Below are positions 17,692 through 26,457 of a stretch of DNA of 64,000 nucleotides, piece by piece (the first letter of the stretch is position 1; each line of letters begins with the position of its first letter). This stretch comes from Alphaproteobacteria bacterium (GTDB lineage Bacteria; Bacteroidota; Bacteroidia; Bacteroidales; FEN-979). Position numbers and translations under genes: made by a program. The DNA lies in NCBI GenBank assembly GCA_009928665.1, contig SACF01000007.1, positions 1-64,000 of the forward strand. Reading direction: 5' to 3'. Under the pieces are notes generated by a model. It saw only the letters and a list, made by a program, of their open reading frames with translations, was not told the origin of the DNA and did no database searches.

Positions 17692-17992
17692 TGAGGTCAT
17701 GTGGAGTCCAGCCGAAGAAAAATCTTTAACCAATTAACTTGAACTAAAATCAACCTAAAAAAATATAAGGAAATTTTAAATACAATTGTCAAAGTTCAAA
17801 ATAAGGGATTAGAGCTATAGCAATAACTTAATACGAATAAGCCGGTCGTTAACCAAGACAGGTAAGAGGGTCTGGTAAATATGTGATTGATTATTATTAA
17901 TCGTACCTTTACAATTCAATCGTAAATCGAAAATTCCGGCACTCGTAAATCCATGCATACAACCAATTAATCATTCAGTCAATCAATAATTC
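17692..17992. other. AT-rich gene-free stretch
   Basis: No gene was seen. It contains a short TCAAAGTTCAAAATAA word at about 17789 and, at 17961-17990, AATTAATCATTCAGTCAATC, an inverted fragment of the ATTGATTGAATG words of tract E. The bases around 17905-17960 (ATCGTAAATCG) also look repetitive. Any promoter for wbuC would lie here; TACCTTTA near 17905 is one base off consensus. Confidence 0.5.
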
Positions 17993-18481
17993 GTGATACC
18001 CATCGATACCTGTTTGATCAACCAGATTGCCAATAAGGCCCGGCTTTCCCCCCGCCGCCGGATGAACCACAATTTCCACCCGGCGCTGTCGGATCCGTTG
18101 CAGCGGCTGCTGAACGTGATGGAACCGCTGTCGTACATCCGCCCGCATAAGCATGAAAATCCCGACAAAGTGGAGGCCTTCATCTTACTCAGAGGCCGTA
18201 TGGTGGTGGTCGAGTTCAACCCCGACGGTTCGGTGTCCGACCACATCCTCCTCGATCCGCTGAATGGCAGCTACGGCGTCGAGATCGCACCCCGGACGTT
18301 CCATACCATCATCGCGCTTGAAAGCGGAACCACCGTCTATGAAGTCAAGAATGGCCCTTACGACCCCGTCGACGACAAAAATTTTGCTTCCTGGGCGCCG
18401 AAGGAAGGGTCAGGTGAAGCGCCCGAATACCTCCGCGATTTACTGATGAACGTGTATAACGGGAGAAGTGATGCCATATGA
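17993..18481 (+). CDS. wbuC: WbuC family cupin-fold metalloprotein
   Basis: A 162-residue cupin-like protein. It shows the WbuC hallmarks: an N-terminal SPRRRMNHNFHP (about 19-30), LSYIRPHKHENPDKVEAFI with candidate metal ligands HKH (near 55-57) and Glu, then EIAPRTFHTIIAL carrying the later His. WbuC genes usually accompany O-antigen or surface-sugar clusters, but none is adjacent here. GTG is used as the start. Its TGA overlaps the ATG of the next gene, so the two are translationally coupled. Confidence 0.75.
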   Translation: MIPIDTCLINQIANKARLSPRRRMNHNFHPALSDPLQRLLNVMEPLSYIRPHKHENPDKVEAFILLRGRMVVVEFNPDGSVSDHILLDPLNGSYGVEIAPRTFHTIIALESGTTVYEVKNGPYDPVDDKNFASWAPKEGSGEAPEYLRDLLMNVYNGRSDAI

Positions 18482-19041
18482 GAAAAACCAAACCCGATGC
18501 CTTCTCCGGTTTCACCGGTAAAATCGGAAAAACCGGATTCTATAAACGAGTGTTGAACGGCGTGGAGGTGATACAGCAATGCCCCACCCGGAAAACAAAT
18601 AAACGCAACAAACCCCTGCCCGCACAAAATCTCAGATTCAGGAAAGCGGTCAGAGCTGCTGCTCTTGCACTCGCTGATCCGGAGATACGCGCGGTGTACA
18701 CACGTGTCGCAACCGGCACATGCAGCGCGAATTCCATGTACATCAAGGACTATTTCCACCCGGCGGTGATCTCCGGCGTCGATGTGTCGGGCTATGAAGG
18801 ACAACGGGGGTTTCGCTTCCGCATCACGGTGGAAAACATTGTTCCTGTAAGGACAGTCACCGTTTCCATTGTCTCAGGCACCGGCCGGATCCTCGAATCA
18901 GGAACAGCAGGCCCGGCCAAACTGGACGATGAATGGGTGTACGAAACCGAATCATTCATCTCTGACCTGAATGGGGCCATGCTGCAGGTGACGGCTGTCG
19001 ATTATCCAGGTCATTCCGCAACCCGGAGCATTCCGTTGTAA
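18478..19041 (+). CDS. Conserved hypothetical protein (DUF6266-like N-terminus)
   Basis: 187 residues, coupled to wbuC by a 4-bp overlap (ATGA). There is no signal peptide or membrane segment. The N-terminus FSGFTGKIGKTGFYKRVLNG resembles the opening of DUF6266-type Bacteroidetes proteins. The C-terminal half (about 95-187) looks like an immunoglobulin-like beta-sandwich with VSGYEGQRGFRFRITVE and LQVTAVDYPGHSAT. Function unknown. A coding gene is supported by its codon use and by the tight overlap. Confidence 0.55.
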   Translation: MRKTKPDAFSGFTGKIGKTGFYKRVLNGVEVIQQCPTRKTNKRNKPLPAQNLRFRKAVRAAALALADPEIRAVYTRVATGTCSANSMYIKDYFHPAVISGVDVSGYEGQRGFRFRITVENIVPVRTVTVSIVSGTGRILESGTAGPAKLDDEWVYETESFISDLNGAMLQVTAVDYPGHSATRSIPL

Positions 19042-19227
19042 CACGGCGGGATCCCTCTGGAAAGCGTTTCATTTTCCCGAGAATATCTTACGACCACATC
19101 GAATGCAACTCAGGAGCACCCTGTTTTCAGGATGAAGGTTAAAGGGTTTTTTATTCAAGGTTAATACCCGGTCCTGAGTTTATTGGAGCAAGGCAAGGGA
19201 GGAATATGAGGGGTTTGACATGCCCGG

Positions 19228-21129
19228 TCAGGGTGTTGTTTTTATCAAAACGATCTTTGATTTATCGGCTTTGGATATCTGGCGAAGGTACTCTGCGAAT
19301 GCACTGAATTCGGAAGCCGGGAACCGGCCCTTTTCCATCTCCACCCGGCGTATTACTTTTAAACTGTTGCCGTTGCTTTCAGCTTTCATGCTGTATTTTC
19401 CGAAACGGGTGTCGAGGGAAACCGGCGAGGGCAAGCTTTCGACGGTATAACCTGCGGGATAGTCCATCAACAGTGTGTCGGCATCCATGTAGGCGAAGGT
19501 CCTGATAAAGTCAAACTTCCTGGAATCGGATTTGGGATAAATTCCGGGGCTGTCCATGAAAAGCCACAGTGGCAGGAACATGCGGTTACCGGTGAAGGAG
19601 GCGAAGCGTGGCACTGTGGCCTCTGCCCGTTCAGTCACTCCCGGCAGGGGTTGGTCGATCGTGTCGTAAGTAATGTTTTTGAAAGTAACACCTGGGATTT
19701 TGTACCGATTTTTTGCTGACTCCTTTTGTTCAACGACATCCTGGTATTTCATTTCCCAAACCGGTTCCACCTGGAGGCCGCGGTATTCCGAGCAGAGCGA
19801 TACGGTGGCATTCCCTTGCGAATCAACCGTTGTCCGGATCATTCTGGCGCAGGTGTTATGCGTTTTCGGGTAAACAGGGGTACGGGTAAGTTTTCCACCT
19901 TCAGGAGTAACCAAAAGAACAGCGCGGTCGTCGGTGAAGTTCCCAAGGAATCCAAAGGGCTGTCGCATCGAAGTACATTCAAGCCAGATTGTGTCACTAC
20001 CTGCCGGCACACATAAGATGATGTGGTTGAACTGGTCGCCCGGGAAGTCGGCCTGTACCGGTTCGGCATCCCTGCCTGCTCTTACCAGGGTGTAAAAAGA
20101 GGGAATACCAGCTGCCCTGAGCAATGCCTGGGTATAGTTGACCAGACCTTTGCAATCGCCATATCCCAGTCGGGCCACTGTCTCGGCCTTTTCAGGCTGG
20201 ATCCCACTGATGCCCGTATTGACAGCCACATAACGACAGGTCGATTGCATGTAACGGTAAATCCTTTGAACCATTTCGGTAATCCTGTCAACTCCATCCA
20301 CCAGCGAACGCACCCGTGTAATGGTTTCGGGTGCCAGTTCCCCACGGCCTTCGTTAAGCGCCGCGTGCCATGCTCCAAGGCTTTTCCAGGAGCTGAAGTT
20401 TCCGATGTAACCCTTCACGTCATATTCTGCAGGTTCAAACATTACAAGTGGCGAGAGATCAGTTACAGGCGGGCACAAGGGTTCTTCCGTCAGCGCAGGA
20501 ATGTTTTTCATCTCCCAGGTGATCGTTTTCCTGCCGTCGCCGCCGGTAATTATATCCTGAGGCAGGTTCATCGGCCTGGATCTCGGTAGAAGTCCTTCAG
20601 CGGCATCGACTCTCAGGGTCGCTGACTCCACAGCCACACCAAAGGCGGGCTGAACGATCCAGGTGGGATAGGCAAGCATCTTCCGGAAGGATTGCCTGAT
20701 CTCGTACTCCACGGTATAGGGATAGGCCGGCACCAGCGGGCGAATCACCTGGGCACGTTCCTCGGAGTAGAGAATGCCGTTCTCAATAGCGCTTATGTCC
20801 TGAATATCCTTCCGCCCCAGTTTGCGGATTAACCGGCCTGAACCGTCATAGATCGCACCCTCGAAACGTTCCACATCCGACCAGTTGTTGTATATGACCA
20901 TGGCATTGGCCATTTCTGCGGCATCACCCTTCAGGATGGTCACGGCTTTTCGGGTGGTTATCGTCTCAGAATGCAATGAATGGATCTCCAGTGAAAACTC
21001 ATACTTTCTTAACACCGCCGCTGCATCCTTTTTCAGAGCGGGGTCAATCGTGAACAGGGGGTATTTTAATTCCTGAGCGTGGGTCGATGCAACGCAAAAG
21101 AGGAAAAGGAGTATCATTCGGGTATGCAT
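19228..21129 (-). CDS. DUF3857/transglutaminase-like exported protein
   Basis: A 633-residue protein with a signal peptide (1-18, ending THAQ), an N-terminal DUF3857 beta domain (about 45-230) and a transglutaminase-like domain (about 265-410). The candidate catalytic Cys is in LGYGDCKGLVNY and the His in QFNHIILCV; the usual Asp position reads WLECTS, with Glu. A C-terminal beta domain follows. These proteins are periplasmic or outer-membrane associated in Bacteroidetes, of unknown role. It starts 3 bp after the stop of the paralogous gene on the same strand. Confidence 0.83.
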   Translation of the reverse strand: MHTRMILLFLFCVASTHAQELKYPLFTIDPALKKDAAAVLRKYEFSLEIHSLHSETITTRKAVTILKGDAAEMANAMVIYNNWSDVERFEGAIYDGSGRLIRKLGRKDIQDISAIENGILYSEERAQVIRPLVPAYPYTVEYEIRQSFRKMLAYPTWIVQPAFGVAVESATLRVDAAEGLLPRSRPMNLPQDIITGGDGRKTITWEMKNIPALTEEPLCPPVTDLSPLVMFEPAEYDVKGYIGNFSSWKSLGAWHAALNEGRGELAPETITRVRSLVDGVDRITEMVQRIYRYMQSTCRYVAVNTGISGIQPEKAETVARLGYGDCKGLVNYTQALLRAAGIPSFYTLVRAGRDAEPVQADFPGDQFNHIILCVPAGSDTIWLECTSMRQPFGFLGNFTDDRAVLLVTPEGGKLTRTPVYPKTHNTCARMIRTTVDSQGNATVSLCSEYRGLQVEPVWEMKYQDVVEQKESAKNRYKIPGVTFKNITYDTIDQPLPGVTERAEATVPRFASFTGNRMFLPLWLFMDSPGIYPKSDSRKFDFIRTFAYMDADTLLMDYPAGYTVESLPSPVSLDTRFGKYSMKAESNGNSLKVIRRVEMEKGRFPASEFSAFAEYLRQISKADKSKIVLIKTTP

Positions 21130-21132
21130 GAC

Positions 21133-23133
21133 TCAACTCTTTTTCAGAACGATTTGCTGGACCTGCCTGGCGATCATCTGCGTGTACAGATCCCGCAGGT
21201 TCTTGTAATCGCCGGGCAAGAATTGAGTCCTGGTGATTGAAAACTGGCTGTTGACTTTTATTTTATCCCCTTCGGCAGTGATGAAGAACCTGAATGAGCC
21301 GGCTTTTTCCGGCAATTCCAGTCTTGCATTTGCGGGTATTGATTCAACTTTATAACCCGGTGGTATGGTGAATGTGAACACATAGTTATCTTTTACCGGA
21401 CAACCGAAATCGATCGGAGTAAGCCTGTTTTCCTGGACAAATGGATTTTGTGTCATGCCCAATCCGGCCAAGGCTGGCAGGTAGATCATATCGCCGCTTG
21501 CCATGGCGATGTCCTGACCGGTAATTTTTAACCCGGTTTTGAATGGCTCAGAAATGCTGTCGGAGTTCGTAATGGTGATCTCATCTACCTCCCAGTTCTT
21601 AAAACCCTTTTTCAGTGATTCACTGAACTTCTCCTTCCCTTCCTTTGCAAGCTGGTTCCGGTACATCCCTGCGTCGTAACCACTGAACCACGATTCCAGG
21701 GTCCCGGCGAGTGTTCCATCATCGCCTATCGTAAAATTGGCAAACATGATCCGGTTGTATTTTTCGCTGTTCAGCAAAGGCACCCAGCGGATGCTCTCCT
21801 CCCCTATCACCAGGCCTTTCCCGTTGAGACACTGTAATGGCAGCATATCAAACGGCAGCCAGTGACGGGTGGCATCGAGCAGGTAGTCCTTGTTGCCGAT
21901 CCTGACCAGAGCGATCACATTGTTCATGTGAGATATCGTCGGGCCGAACTCCGATACCAGGCCATGGCCGCGGGTACTGAGAAGAACCGGATTTGCCTCC
22001 AATCCCAGCTCTTTCATCAACATCAGCATCAGCAGGTTGATGTCGGCAGAGTTCCCTGATTTTTTCTCCATCGCTTTTTTCAGGTTTGTAGTCGGATAGA
22101 TGGAGTACTTCTCGTTCCATTGCATCATGTCGCAAATCATTTCCCGGGCAAGGAGCATCCTGCGGAAAGGGTCATCAGTTTGTTCCAGGATGGTGCCGGT
22201 CATGTCTTTAACGATACCACTCCGTTTCAACGTCCCTCCGAAATCCTTATCCCGCATCAGGTCCCCGGTGATCTGCTCCCACGAGGTGTTGACTTTTACA
22301 AAGACCTGGTCGGGAAACTGGTAAGAGTGTAATGAAAACTCAACCCTCTGCGTATAGTTGTCAAGCGAGTTTACAAACGATTCCTCCCTGATGGCAGGAA
22401 TATTCCTTGCAGCCAGGTGCAATATGTTGTCGTCGTAATGAATCGCATTTTTGCCACCCTGGATGTCCTGGATCGAATTGGGCCGGCCGGTCACCTCGTT
22501 GATGACAAAGGGAAGATAGCCATAGGTTTGCCGGCCATAATGAAAATATTGGGGGATCATCACCGTGTATTCACTCCACTGAACAGGAATATCCCACTGG
22601 AATTGCCAACCCCGGAAATGGTGAAAAAACTGTGTTTTAATCTTGTATTTCAGTTCGATAACCGAACCTTCCCTTACAGCCGGAAAGGTGAAACGGTAGT
22701 TGAGCTGGTAAAGGTCCTCTTCTTCCTTGAAGACCGACTCATCCTTGAGCTTTGTCTCGCTGATCTTGCCACCCACGAGGTTATAAGTCCTGGCCTTGAA
22801 ATCCGTAATTCCCTCCTCCTTCTGGTCGGTGTGATAGATGGGTATTACCCAGTCGGCCTCCTGGTAACCATCCTTGGTGAAGATCTTGATCCGCACCATT
22901 CGTTCGTAGATCATATAGAAGCCAATGTTGTCATCATAGACAAAATGGGTCGTACCGACATCACCGAGTACCATGGCCCCGGCGGTTGTATCGAACGGAC
23001 AACACTTCATGGTCATCTCATTGAGCGTGACTTTTTCGAAAGAAAATTTTTTCTGGCAAAATGAAAACACCGGTAGGAAAAGCAACACCATCAAGATGAG
23101 GTGTGATAACGGCAGCAAGAGACAGGATTTCAT
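21133..23133 (-). CDS. DUF3857/transglutaminase-like protein, probably catalytically dead
   Basis: 666 residues from the start at 23133: a signal peptide (ending VFSFCQ), DUF3857 (about 60-250) and a transglutaminase-like fold (about 290-430). Where the paralogue has GDCKGL this protein has GNSADINLL, so Ser replaces the nucleophilic Cys. The His region reads SHMNNVIALV, with Asn at the aligned position. It may be a binding domain rather than an enzyme. The start is preferred over an in-frame ATG at 23178 because a TATATTTG -7 box lies between them at 23152-23159. Confidence 0.8.
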   Translation of the reverse strand: MKSCLLLPLSHLILMVLLFLPVFSFCQKKFSFEKVTLNEMTMKCCPFDTTAGAMVLGDVGTTHFVYDDNIGFYMIYERMVRIKIFTKDGYQEADWVIPIYHTDQKEEGITDFKARTYNLVGGKISETKLKDESVFKEEEDLYQLNYRFTFPAVREGSVIELKYKIKTQFFHHFRGWQFQWDIPVQWSEYTVMIPQYFHYGRQTYGYLPFVINEVTGRPNSIQDIQGGKNAIHYDDNILHLAARNIPAIREESFVNSLDNYTQRVEFSLHSYQFPDQVFVKVNTSWEQITGDLMRDKDFGGTLKRSGIVKDMTGTILEQTDDPFRRMLLAREMICDMMQWNEKYSIYPTTNLKKAMEKKSGNSADINLLMLMLMKELGLEANPVLLSTRGHGLVSEFGPTISHMNNVIALVRIGNKDYLLDATRHWLPFDMLPLQCLNGKGLVIGEESIRWVPLLNSEKYNRIMFANFTIGDDGTLAGTLESWFSGYDAGMYRNQLAKEGKEKFSESLKKGFKNWEVDEITITNSDSISEPFKTGLKITGQDIAMASGDMIYLPALAGLGMTQNPFVQENRLTPIDFGCPVKDNYVFTFTIPPGYKVESIPANARLELPEKAGSFRFFITAEGDKIKVNSQFSITRTQFLPGDYKNLRDLYTQMIARQVQQIVLKKS

Positions 23134-23151
23134 GATACAGGAAAGTTTTTC

Positions 23152-23159
23152 CAAATATA
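23152..23159 (-). promoter_or_regulatory. -7 box TATATTTG for the DUF3857 pair
   Basis: Consensus match on the minus strand ending 18 nt before the ATG at 23133. It decides the start codon, since the upstream in-frame ATG at 23178 would not be transcribed from it. Confidence 0.55.
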
Positions 23160-23195
23160 TGGAAAAAATATATATCAATTGCCTGGCCTTCTCCC

Positions 23196-24545
23196 CTAAG
23201 CATGGAAAATGGAAACACTCATGACCCAGTAGGCAAGGGAACCGGTTAAATAACCAATCAGAGCCCAGATAGAGATCTTCTTCAGGTACCAGATGAAATC
23301 AATCTTCTCCATGCCCATTACCGCCACGCCGGCAGCTGAACCGATAATGAGGATGCTGCCTCCGGTTCCGGCGCAGTAAGCCAGCATTTCCCAGAAATAA
23401 TGGTCGGGAACGAAGGTGTTCTGGTACATCCCCATGGCGCCTGCCACCAGCGGTACATTATCCACAACAGCTGAAAGTATTCCAATGATGACGTTGATCA
23501 CGTAAAGGTTGCCAACATGCTTGTCCAGTGTTTTAGCTAAAAGGTCCAGGTGACCGACGGTCTGGAGGGCGCTTACGGCAAGCAGGATCCCCAGGAAGAA
23601 GAGTACACTGGGGGTGTCAACTTTCCGAAGAACATGAGCTACCGTCACTTTCGACTTGAACTCTTCATTTTTCGATTTATGCATGATCTCGGTGACGATC
23701 CACAGTACGCTGAGACCCAGCAGGATACCGATGTAAGGCGGAAGATGGGTGATGGTTTTGAAAATGGGAACGAACAAGAGAGAACCCACACCGAGATAAA
23801 AGACCAGGTTTCTTTCAAAAGAGGAGGTAGGATCATGTTTATGTTCATCGACTTTTTGAGAAATTTTCTGGAGTTCGCCTTTCATTGAAAAGGATAAAAG
23901 CGCCAGCGGTACAACCATGGAGAGAACACTCGGGATGAAAGTTTTCACTATGATGTTCACCGTGGTCACATGTCCGCCTATCCAAAGCATGATGGTGGTA
24001 ACATCGCCGATGGGGCTGAAGGCGCCGCCGCTGTTGGCCGCGATGATCACCATACCGGCATAGAACCAGCGCTCCTTTTTGTCGGAGATCAGCTTACGCA
24101 ACAGCGCTATCATGACGATCGAGGTGGTAAGGTTGTCGAGCACGGCCGAAAGAAAAAAGGTGATGATGCTGATCACCCAGAGGAGTTTTACTTTGTTGCG
24201 GGTGGTTATTTTATCGGTGATGATCCTGAACCCTTCGTGCGAGTCGACCAGTTCAACAATAGTCATGGCTCCAAGTAGAAAGAAAAGGATCTCGGAAATC
24301 TCGCCCAGGTGTTCAAGCAGGGCATGGTGCGATAACCAGTCTAAAAAACTCCCGTCCGGGTTTTTCAGGAGGTATTCCTGGAATCCTGTATTGCTTACGA
24401 GAATTCCCTCTCCGCCGATTACGAAGAGCACCCAGAGGACTACTGCCAGCAGCAATGCCGTGGCCGATTTATTGACTTTCAGCGGGTGCTCAAGCGCGAT
24501 AGCCGCATAGCCAATGATAAACACAAAAATCATTAAAGTAAACAT
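23196..24545 (-). CDS. nhaD: Na+/H+ antiporter NhaD
   Basis: 449 residues, almost entirely hydrophobic, with about a dozen membrane segments. It belongs to the arsenite/citrate ion transporter superfamily. NhaD-type features are IITDKITTRNKVKLLW, AVLDNLTTSIVMIALL (near 130), ANSGGAFSPIGDVTTIMLW (near 170) and a second inverted half with AVVDNVPLVAGAMGMY and CAGTGGSILIIGSAAG. It exchanges Na+ for H+. Together with the adjacent Rnf complex, which pumps Na+ or H+, it would couple sodium circulation to pH control. A repeat tract (24555-24690) separates it from rnfA, so operon membership with rnf is uncertain. Confidence 0.93.
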   Translation of the reverse strand: MFTLMIFVFIIGYAAIALEHPLKVNKSATALLLAVVLWVLFVIGGEGILVSNTGFQEYLLKNPDGSFLDWLSHHALLEHLGEISEILFFLLGAMTIVELVDSHEGFRIITDKITTRNKVKLLWVISIITFFLSAVLDNLTTSIVMIALLRKLISDKKERWFYAGMVIIAANSGGAFSPIGDVTTIMLWIGGHVTTVNIIVKTFIPSVLSMVVPLALLSFSMKGELQKISQKVDEHKHDPTSSFERNLVFYLGVGSLLFVPIFKTITHLPPYIGILLGLSVLWIVTEIMHKSKNEEFKSKVTVAHVLRKVDTPSVLFFLGILLAVSALQTVGHLDLLAKTLDKHVGNLYVINVIIGILSAVVDNVPLVAGAMGMYQNTFVPDHYFWEMLAYCAGTGGSILIIGSAAGVAVMGMEKIDFIWYLKKISIWALIGYLTGSLAYWVMSVSIFHA

Positions 24546-24554
24546 AAACCTCAG

Positions 24555-24690
24555 TTATTGATTGAATGATTGAATGATTGATTGACTGATTGAATTGAGT
24601 GATTGAGTGATTGAGTGATTGAGTGATTGACTGAATGATTGACTGAATGATAAAATACCCTATTCGCTATTCGCTAATGCCTGATGTCTC
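24555..24690. repeat. Composite word-repeat tract E
   Basis: About ten 8-bp units of the ATTGATTG/AATGATTG/AGTGATTG type, then TGACTGAATGATTGACTGAA, then CCTATTCGCTATTCGCTAAT and GCCTGATGTCTCG. It ends 1 bp before the rnfA stop codon at 24692. Read from rnfA it directly follows the gene. The first module is absent from tracts B and C but recurs in tract G and near 17970. Confidence 0.75.
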
Positions 24691-24691
24691 G

Positions 24692-25264
24692 TTAAACAAT
24701 TCCCGCGAATCCCATAAACGCCAGCGCCATCAGTCCGGCCACAACCAGTGCGATGGGCACTCCTTTCATTCCGCGGGGCATCCCTACCAGTTCGAGCTGT
24801 TCACGGATACCCGCGAAGAGGATCATGGTAAAGCCGAAACCAATGGCGTTTCCGACGGCAAAAATTACACTTCTGACCAGATCGTAATCCTTTTGGATCA
24901 CCAGGATAGCGACACCCAGGATGGTGCAGTTGGTGGTGATGAGCGGAAGGTACACTCCAAGGGCCTGGTAGAGCGCCGGGCTCATCTTTTTCATCACGAT
25001 CTCAACCATTTGTACAAGGGCAGCAATCACAAGGATATAGCAAATTGTCTGAAGGAATCCGATGCCCATAGGCAGGAGGATGTAAGTATACACCAGCCAG
25101 GTAACGATGGTGGCCAGGGTCATGACGAAGAGCACCGCTGCTGCCATCCCTGTTGAAGTCGCGATTTTGTTTGACACGCCGAGGAACGGACAAATCCCCA
25201 GGAATTGCGCCAGTACGATATTGTTGACAAATACAGTTGATATGATAAGAATCAGGTATTCCAT
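24692..25264 (-). CDS. rnfA: Electron transport complex subunit RnfA
   Basis: 190 residues, six membrane segments, homologous to NqrE. Typical motifs are VNNIVLAQFLGICPFLGVSN near the N-terminus and LITTNCTILGVAI in the middle; these carry the cysteines proposed to ligate the intramembrane Fe-S centre shared with RnfE. Last gene of the rnfBCDGEA series, 10 bp after rnfE. Its TAA is followed within 1 bp by a word-repeat tract. Confidence 0.96.
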   Translation of the reverse strand: MEYLILIISTVFVNNIVLAQFLGICPFLGVSNKIATSTGMAAAVLFVMTLATIVTWLVYTYILLPMGIGFLQTICYILVIAALVQMVEIVMKKMSPALYQALGVYLPLITTNCTILGVAILVIQKDYDLVRSVIFAVGNAIGFGFTMILFAGIREQLELVGMPRGMKGVPIALVVAGLMALAFMGFAGIV

Positions 25265-25274
25265 GGCTTTTTGT

Positions 25275-25883
25275 TTATCTTGTTTTTCTCAGGTTGTTGA
25301 TCAGGGCAATGATGAAGCCCAGGGCGATGAATGCGCCGGGGGCAAGCACAAAGACCAGGATCCCGTCGGTGTCGATCAGGCGGATCCCGAAAAAGCTATA
25401 GCTCCCCAGGAGTTCCCTGACGGTTCCGAGGATCATGAGCGCAAAGGCAAAACCCAGTCCGATACCCAGTCCGTCGAGGAACGACAGGAACACATTGTTT
25501 TTGGAGGCAAAAGCTTCGGCACGTCCCAGCACGATGCAGTTGACCACAATGAGCGGGATGAAGATGCCAAGGTTGTCATAGAGGCTCGGTTCGCCGTTAG
25601 GTCCCGGGGTGTTGAAGTAGGCCGACATCAGCAGATCGACGATGGTCACGAACGAGGCGATGACCACGATGAAGGCAGGGATCCGGACCTTGTCGGGAAT
25701 CACGTTCTTGATAAGCGAGATCACAACATTTGATGCCACCAAAACGAAGGTGGTCGCCAAGCCCATCCCAAGACCGTTGATTGCCGAGGTCGTGGTTCCC
25801 AGGGTGGGGCACATCCCCAGCAGCAGCACAAACACGGGATTTTCTTTGATGAATCCCTTGGTAAATTCTTTCAGGTTACTCAT
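25275..25883 (-). CDS. rnfE: Electron transport complex subunit RnfE
   Basis: 202 residues, six membrane segments, paralogous to RnfA and homologous to NqrD. Motifs include [20 protein letters not shown] and [20 protein letters not shown], with the two Cys expected at the intramembrane Fe-S site. It overlaps rnfG upstream by 8 bp. Part of the membrane core of the ferredoxin:NAD+ oxidoreductase. Confidence 0.96.
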   Translation of the reverse strand: MSNLKEFTKGFIKENPVFVLLLGMCPTLGTTTSAINGLGMGLATTFVLVASNVVISLIKNVIPDKVRIPAFIVVIASFVTIVDLLMSAYFNTPGPNGEPSLYDNLGIFIPLIVVNCIVLGRAEAFASKNNVFLSFLDGLGIGLGFAFALMILGTVRELLGSYSFFGIRLIDTDGILVFVLAPGAFIALGFIIALINNLRKTR

Positions 25884-26457
25884 GGCGGCCTCCTTTCATA
25901 TATGCTTCGGCGGCCCGCTGTAATGCGTCGCAATATGCCCGTGAGGTGATGGTCGATGCCGTGATGGCATCCACGTCGCCGCCGTCTTTTTTAACCATCA
26001 GCTTTTTATCCATGGGATTTTTTCCGTTGAACTGGTCCTTGAAAAAGGGTTCGGTCATCTTGGTTCCCAATCCCGGCGTCTCCTTCTGCTCCAACACCGA
26101 AGTATTAAAGATGACCCCTTCGGGTGTGACCCCGACCATTACCCGGATCAATCCGCTGAATCCCTTCATCGTGAACGACTCAATGGCAGTTCCCACCAGT
26201 TTTCCCTCCTTACGGGCAGGGTAGCAGGTCAGTGAGTCGGCGCCGTCGGCCGAGGCAATCCGGTAAGCCTCTGTGTTGGGTTCATTATCGAAGGCAGGCA
26301 CCACTTTTTTAATGGCGAAGTTTTTCTTGGTGTTTTCGGCCAGCGCCTTTGGACCCTTGGTAAGTTCATAAACCACTCCCAATGCGAGCGATGCCAGAAA
26401 GGTGACCAGAAACAGGGTGAGGGTCATCGAGAGAAAGGTCGATTCTTTTTTAGCCAT
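25876..26457 (-). CDS. rnfG: Electron transport complex subunit RnfG (flavinylated)
   Basis: 193 residues: one N-terminal membrane anchor (about 8-30) and an FMN-binding periplasmic domain. The covalent FMN site normally reads S/T-G-A-T. Here the corresponding stretch is [14 protein letters not shown] (near 165-178), i.e. T-A-S-T, with the acceptor Thr kept. The expected modifying enzyme, ApbE, is encoded 5 kb away at 31613. It overlaps rnfD upstream and rnfE downstream by 8 bp each. Confidence 0.93.
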   Translation of the reverse strand: MAKKESTFLSMTLTLFLVTFLASLALGVVYELTKGPKALAENTKKNFAIKKVVPAFDNEPNTEAYRIASADGADSLTCYPARKEGKLVGTAIESFTMKGFSGLIRVMVGVTPEGVIFNTSVLEQKETPGLGTKMTEPFFKDQFNGKNPMDKKLMVKKDGGDVDAITASTITSRAYCDALQRAAEAYMKGGRHE

